Assembly (NCBI GenBank): GCA_947652605.1
Contig: OX393578.1
Span: forward strand, 36,957,470 to 37,021,469
Direction: 5' to 3'
DNA: 64,000 nucleotides
Origin: Elmis aenea
Taxonomy: Eukaryota; Arthropoda; Insecta; Coleoptera; Elmidae
Within the stretch, counting starts at the first letter, position 1. Every line of letters begins with the position of its first letter. The notes under the pieces were generated by a model, which worked only from the letters and a program-made list of their open reading frames with translations, was not told where the DNA came from and did not search any database. The position numbers were made by a program, and so were the translations under genes. Positions 58,330 through 64,000 of the stretch are shown here, piece after piece.

Positions 58330-59568
58330 CAGGGTTGAGCAGATTTAAATCAATTGATTTAAATCACGATTTAAATCATGATTTAAATCAAGTGGTTTTT
58401 TTTAAAAAATCATTGATTTAAATCAAGTGATTTTTTAAAAAAATTATCAATTTAAATCACAGATTATATGAGTACAATATAATATTAATTAATAATAAAA
58501 CAAAATTGTATTACTATTAGTAATTAAATACACGAAATGGTAAATAAACCATATCAATTTGCTCTTGTAAAGTAATATTCATTGTGGAAATGCAATAATT
58601 CAAAATATAAATGACAAGTTTTTGACGTTAGCGTAAACAGTCAGTTTTTTCAATTTCCACGGCACTCTATTGCTTCAATAACGATTTGAAAAAAAATGTC
58701 GAATATCTCGAAAAGTATGAGTTTTGGGTATAGGACATACTTAACAAAATATGAAGATCTTTTAAAGACGAATTCGATGACATAAAAAATACAGGGGTTT
58801 GTATTTGAAAAAATCGAGTTACGAGCTTTTGAAAATCATGGAAGTTGCCACCTATTTATAAACACCCCTGTATGTGTGATTCAAATTTTTTCATATCGAG
58901 CGAACAGAGAAATTTTTTCTGCTTGTCCATACCAAATTACAACTCTGTATTTCAAAATAACTTCAGGAGAATTTTTTAAATAAAAACTTAAAACCTTGAA
59001 TAATTTAGAAAATATTTTTTTTTACAACGCTGTATAAAAACCTGTAGTATTTTATATTGATGCAAAGCTGAAATTAAGGCGGTCAAAAATATTAAATAAA
59101 AAATTGGGTGTTGTATTTGAAATATAAAAGTTGCTATTAGTTCCAGAAAGGTGACTCACCCTGTATATTTGAAAATATTTTTATTGTGTTGTTTAGAAAA
59201 AACTGTATAAAATAGCATTTGAATTAACTTCATATCTCAAGCCGTTTAGCCACAATCGACCGATCCCGCACTAATGACTCACCCTGTATATAATTAATTG
59301 AACCATTTAGCACTGATTTTTTCAAAATTCTTAATCATTATATTTAATTTTTCATTTTGACAAAAATTCACCAATGAATGAAATATATTGATTATTAAAT
59401 ATATTAGCACAAAACAGAAATAGCATGTGAATATGTCACTAAATTCGATAATATGGTACATTTGATTTAAATCAAAAAAATTTGATTTAAATCAAAAAAA
59501 TCTGATTTAAATCAAATAAATCGATTTTTTTGATTTTTTTTTTAAAATCATGATTTTTATCCACCCTG
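58330..59568. mobile_element. hAT-type element with GATTTAAATC arrays at both ends
   Basis: Left end CAGGGTTGAGCAG, right end (other strand) CAGGGTGGATAAAAATC, flanked by the perfect 8-bp duplication TTGCAAAC at 58322-58329 and 59569-59576. Inside the left end the perfect palindrome GATTTAAATC occurs five times within about 100 bp, inside the right end three times. Arrays like these are probably binding sites for a transposase. In the middle are CACCCTGTATA ends (59158, 59280) and a pair TACAGGGG-TTTGTA / AACACCCCTGTA (58790, 58860), which mark further nested short insertions. No coding remnant. Confidence 0.9.
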
Positions 59569-59640
59569 TTGCAAACTAATATGTGGAAAACATCAATAAT
59601 TGTTGTCAATGTAAAACCTCCATACTGCATCAGTAGTCAG

Positions 59641-60031
59641 CAATGGCGTGCGCAAGGGGGGATTAGCGGTATGAATTCCCCCCGAAAATTTGAAAAGAAC
59701 TAAAATTATAATTACCGCATTTCAAAATTGCGCGACAGACTGCTTTTTCATACATATAAAATATATTGTGTTTGTTTATTTTACTCATAAATGCTATTTT
59801 TGGTTACGTTTGACCTTGAAAATTAAAAAAAATGCCTATGGTGCTATTACCCGGTGGGCTGCGGCCCCCTAAACTCCCCTCAACTCTTTCTTACGACTTT
59901 TTTTTGTGTTTAGTCTCCATAGATTATTTTCTAATTGCAGCATTACCATGGCCCGTTTGAAATTAGTCAGTATTATTTTTGCAAATTAAAACATGATCCC
60001 ACCCTTAAAACATTTTCTGCGTACGCCACTG
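59641..60031. mobile_element. 391-bp hAT-type element (CARTGGCGTRCGCA ends)
   Basis: Ends CAATGGCGTGCGCA and, opposite strand, CAGTGGCGTACGCAGA. Flanks GTAGTCAG (59633-59640) and GTAGTTAG (60032-60039) are an 8-bp duplication with one change. It contains no gene remnant. The small plus-strand frame inside is incidental. Confidence 0.82.
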
Positions 60032-60039
60032 GTAGTTAG

Positions 60040-61367
60040 TGCCTATGAATATAAATCCGATTTCTCACAAATGGTTTGAAACGGTACTTTCCAATACAAA
60101 TTATGATAGTCTGTCTATCGCTATTTGCTTTAAAAATGTAAAAGATTCTTCAGGTAATTATTTAAGCGCAATGGTATCATTCTTAAATTAAATACATATG
60201 GTGTGTATGAAAAAATAACGGTTTGCGACAGACAAATGTTTAGTTTACAAGGCCGTCCGCCAGATGTGCCTTACTACTGTTACCATACATTTTTACAAAC
60301 TCTACTTTTTTGTTTGGATTATCAGTTTGATGTAGATGTAGAATATTTTAAGATAATTTTGTTATTTAATTTTATTGTCATGGAAACCAATTAACTGTAG
60401 ACTGTTCCATAATACAAAAAATAAAAACAAATACATAAAGCCGATTAAATTTAACACTTTGGTGGCATATACCATTTAAGTTGACAAAATAATTATTTTT
60501 GATTGACATTCGGTAAAATGTTTAAGGTAAATGTCAAAGTTTGGTATTACTGCTTGCGAAAATTAAATTTGTGTTTTAATTCTTGATGTGGGAAATCACG
60601 AAATAAATTTTCAGTATTTATTGCAAATCATATTTATAACATACCTATAGTATATTATGCGTTTTATTCGTTTTACGGCTGGCAATTTGGACTAAGTATC
60701 TCTGAAAATCTTATTCACAAATTAATTTGGTTACGCGCATTTGCATAAATGTCAGGGCAACGTACGTATTTTATTAAATTACTAAATACGTTTCAGTGTT
60801 GTGTTTTGATTGTGCGATAAGTTGTATGAAAAAGTGGAACATGTGTACAATCAGTTACATAAAAAAAAATGCGGATTAATAAGAAAGCGCTATAATTTTC
60901 ACGTAATTTTGGTGCTGTATTAATTTTATTTCCATAAACTGAGCGTTTAATTGCGTGACCAACTTAAATGTGGAAAGATGTATGCATATATCTCTACCAA
61001 AAAAATCTGTTTTAGCGCCTACTCTGTATTTTATTAAGGTACAATTGGCTGTAATTCGCGTGTGTGATTACCATTTTTTATATACAAATTGTTAGTCGGT
61101 TGCGTTAATTTGGTTTTTGAATATATTAATAATTTTTAACCTAATTTTTGCGTTTTTGTGTTTTCTGAGGAACTAAGATAAAAACTACCTCTAAATTTAA
61201 GGGGTCAACTTTAAAATTATTAATCTTAGATCAAAAGTTAAGTGAATTAATTACTGAGCTGAATTTAAATATGTTTATAATTTTTACTAGTTAATATATT
61301 AAATGTTTTTTGATTTGAGCGGTATTAGGTATCTCCGATTTTTCGGGGTGTTATCCATTGTTTTAAT
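60040..61367. other. AT-rich non-coding, nothing recognised
   Basis: No exon, element end or RNA gene that I can support. The 63-codon frame at 60203 resembles nothing known to me. Confidence 0.5.
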
Positions 61368-62093
61368 CAGCGATGAAAAACACGATACCCGATAACGTTA
61401 TAATATTGATTCAACTATTATTTCTAATACAATAACGTAACGATAGTTTAATAACGTTATAGTAACATTATAATAACCAATAACGTTTCATAAAAGGTTA
61501 AGGATTTTGTAATGCTATTTTTTAATAATTAAATTTCATCTTCATTTTTTTTTCTCTTTTCAATAATATACGGTTCAATGTATTTATTTTGATATTTAGG
61601 CTAAAATCAAATAAAATTCATCAAAAAGTCCTTATGAAGCTATAGAGTGCCATGAATTTAAACAATTGAAAAAAAAAATGAATATTTTCATTTTACAGTG
61701 CATATATAAAAATCTACTTTTCCCTAAAAATATTTGATTACCATTAAGTATAACAGAGTTATTAACAATTTAAAAAAAACTTAGGTATTTTGATTTTTGT
61801 TTATTATCTAGCGTGCCATAGAACTTAAAAAAAAACACTAAAGCATCACTGATTAGGTCTCAGAAAGGGGAAATTTGTCTAATTTAAACTTCTTTGTAGC
61901 TCTTACCGTTTATGAGATTTCAATAGTGGCTCTTCTATGTAGACCACTCTGTATATCATTCACATAACGTTATATTACGTTATAAAACATAACGATTAAT
62001 TTTTTAATGTTATTTAATATGTTATGTAACGAAAATAAATACTAAATAACGTTATTCAATAACGTAACGATTTAAAACGTTATTTCATCCCTG
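61368..62093. mobile_element. hAT-type element with ATAACGTTAT repeats
   Basis: Ends CAGCGATGAAAAACACG and, opposite strand, CAGGGATGAAATAACG, flanked by GTTTTAAT (61360-61367) and GCTTTAAT (62094-62101), an 8-bp duplication with one change. Near both ends the perfect palindrome ATAACGTTAT recurs (61392, 61451, 61964, 62046) along with many partial copies (ATAACGTAACGA, ATAACGTTT). The inner part is a truncated foldback family A copy. No transposase. Confidence 0.82.
61601..61953. repeat. foldback family A, half copy
   Basis: Matches one half of 35173-35881 from its centre to the terminus: AAAATTCATCAAAAAGTC, GAGTGCCATGAATTTAAAC, GGTCTCAGAAAGGGGAA and the end GTAGACCACTCTGTA. The other arm is lacking. 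It is nested inside a hAT-type element. Confidence 0.75.
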
Positions 62094-62101
62094 GCTTTAA
62101 T

Positions 62102-63200
62102 CTTGTTAATCCTTCTATGTTAAAATTTTTCTCAGTTTTAATGTTTAAGTTGATCTTTTCTGTCACTTTTGTGAGTGATTTGATTTTAATTTTTGCAGGA
62201 TAAATCTTAACTGAGACCAAAAACAACCTTTAAAAAAGGTAAATTTCGTAATTGCAAATATTTTCGTGTTTTTTTTTTATGATAATGGCAAAATTGTCGA
62301 TTGTATTAGTTACTTTTAAAACCTAATTATGGCAGAATTAAAATTTCATAAAAGATCATTAGTTGTTTTACGAATTCCAAATTATTTTTTTCGTAAACGC
62401 TATTTTAACAAAATATGTATCTTTGTGAACTGTCTAATCTAAAACATTATAAATTAATATCACTAGCATAACATTGTCATTTTGCGTTACTTCTCTCCAG
62501 AAACAGAAAGCCTCTTTTGATTTTTTGCTGTTTCTTTGAGTTAGTTTCTGTTGACTTTAATTTGTTGTCTCCGAACAAAAGCCTATAGGAAAAAAACTTC
62601 TTTTTTTGTGAGTTTGTTGTCTTATATGATTTTTTAGGGGTGCTGGTGTTTACGACAATTATATTGTGAAGGTTTTGTCGTAAACATAAAATATGTTTCT
62701 TACATGTCATCGTATGTACGGATGTACCTATTCGTCAAGTAAAGATTTTTGTTGCAGTATAGTTTTATTTATTAGTCTTGAGTTATTTGCATATCGTCTT
62801 TGACAATGCAAGGAGTTTTTAAATATACACCTTATGTAATTAAATGGTATCTATTTTCATTTAAAATTAGTTACTTTCACTAAATACTTATTAACTGCCT
62901 TTGCAATCATTTCATAATTTGCTGGGATTAAACATCAACATGAGGCTCATTTTGGCTTTATAATTGCTTATTCAAGTTTTGTGTGTTGAATGTCAGCTTT
63001 TATAACTATTAATTGAACGGTAAGAGACAGCTACTTATTACTACGGATCTAAAAGATCATTAAAAATATATACTACGCTCTTTTTTTGTCGAAAGCAATC
63101 AGCTTGTTAATTAAACTAATTATACATTTACGCAAAACTCTCAACACTACTACTAATTAAGGGGTTTACAATTTAATTATCGTCAGTCAAAGAAATGATT
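62102..63200. other. AT-rich non-coding, nothing recognised
   Basis: No feature supported in this stretch. Confidence 0.5.
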
Positions 63201-63560
63201 TATATACAAACTAAACTGCGGCCAACAATCGTTAATTAGTTAAGTAATATTAAAAATCTCGTATACTACATTTGGTGTTGCTGATACGACGCGACGTAAG
63301 TTCGTCGAGTTTGACCTATGACCTCCCTGCTGTGATAGAAAGGCACGGTAACTAACTATTGTTTGGCAGGAATGAGATTCAGATTAATGAATTACCGAAA
63401 ATTAAGTCGTTAAGTTGCCGCCAGGTGGGCTGCTAGGCCACTTAAAAGTGATTGTCAGTTCTGATTGTATCTAAGTTTACCCTCAAAAGCCTTGAAACTT
63501 TATCATTACCGAAGGTTTCACGCATTATACGGCCCGTTAGCTTTCTTCAAAAGCTGTGAT
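63201..63560. promoter_or_regulatory. candidate regulatory patch with a nuclear-receptor DR1 site
   Basis: A unique, GC-richer patch with homeodomain cores (CGTTAATTAG, GATTAATGAATTACC) and the sequence TGACCTATGACCT at 63312-63324. On the other strand this is AGGTCA-T-AGGTCA, a perfect direct repeat spaced by one base, the type bound by HNF4, Svp/COUP-TF or USP-type receptors. Functional role is inference. Confidence 0.28.
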
Positions 63561-63855
63561 TGAAAAGAACATAAAAACACGAATTATAAATGGATAAATT
63601 TGTTAAAAGCTTATTTAACTTAATTAACTAAAACAAATTTATAGACATAGGTACCTAAAACTTTAAGAACAGCAATTTTAATTAGGAAACAAAATATAAG
63701 AACTTATTTATCCTCTTAATCAAGGAACCATCTCAAAAAAGACAGCAATGAATAGTATTTGTACACACAGGCCTTACTAGAGGGGAGCAGTTTAGCAAGG
63801 CGTCTAAACAGCCTGTGTCTAATCTCGAGTATGCGACGTGTTCAAGTAAGAAATA

Positions 63856-64000
63856 CAGTGAAAACCGTTTAACGCGAATACGCTTAACATGAAAAGTCGG
63901 TTAACATGAAATAATAATCTGGTTCCAACAAAATAATAGGTCATAGGTCACCTCATATATATATTTTTTAACAAAAAACGCTTAGCATTAGCACGACAAG
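63856..64000 (+). mobile_element. left end of a pogo/Tigger-like element, runs off the window
   Basis: TA followed by CAGTGAAAACCGTTTAACGCG and GTCGGTTAACATG. The CAGTGAAA-CC-GTTAACGCGAA pattern is the usual start of pogo/Tigger elements. The rest lies beyond the window, so it is unknown whether a transposase is present. The final 145 bp also contain AGGTCATAGGTCA (63938-63950). Confidence 0.6.

Noticed and set aside
1..64000. CRISPR arrays, bacterial operons or rRNA genes
   Set aside because: None seen. Regularly spaced repeats are microsatellites or transposon subterminal repeats, and the intron-containing homeobox gene shows that the DNA is animal.

Overview
The window is animal, almost certainly insect, genomic DNA. 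It is strongly AT-rich, has no dense coding, and carries a typical insect load of cut-and-paste transposons (mariner, hAT, PIF/Harbinger, Tc1-like), Helitron-like elements, a tRNA-derived SINE, non-LTR retrotransposon remnants and many short TA-flanked elements ending in CAGGGTG. The only host gene I can support is retinal homeobox (Rx/rax) on the minus strand. Two coding exons are visible. One is at 46597-46874 (acidic linker and the first 46 residues of the homeodomain). The other is the terminal exon at 13027-13395 (rest of the homeodomain, proline-rich C-terminus, OAR motif, stop). They are joined by a phase-0 intron of about 33.2 kb that falls between homeodomain residues 46 and 47. The 5' exon(s) lie beyond the right edge of the window or went unrecognised. 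A beetle is a reasonable guess from overall character, but the sequence alone does not prove it.

Layout by region. 1-13026 is downstream of Rx. It holds two mariner relics joined in opposite orientations, a small MITE, a hAT-like element with a nested SINE, a direct duplication interrupted by a near-perfect 148-bp hairpin element, a Helitron-like element with a long (AAAC)n tract, and a hAT-like element with a nested LINE fragment. 13396-46596 is the Rx intron. It holds a second Helitron-like copy (opposite orientation to the first, so the pair brackets the last Rx exon), several hAT-like elements often nested one inside another, long foldback elements, two further mariner remnants, a Harbinger element with a broken MADF gene, and several GC-richer repeat-free patches that could be regulatory. 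46875-64000 is upstream intron or 5' flank. It holds more CAGGGTG-ended elements, a Tc1-like foldback, a second LINE fragment, a very long palindromic element (54206-55727), two hAT-like elements whose ends are built from short palindromic repeats, and the left end of a pogo/Tigger-like element that runs off the window.

No autonomous mobile element is intact. All transposase and reverse-transcriptase remnants carry stops, frameshifts or deletions. The most interesting structure is the density of long inverted repeats (arms of roughly 200-700 bp) inside and next to a developmental transcription factor's intron, the nested insertions with readable target-site duplications, and the inverted Helitron pair around the OAR-encoding exon. 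I did not find a new gene system that I could defend.
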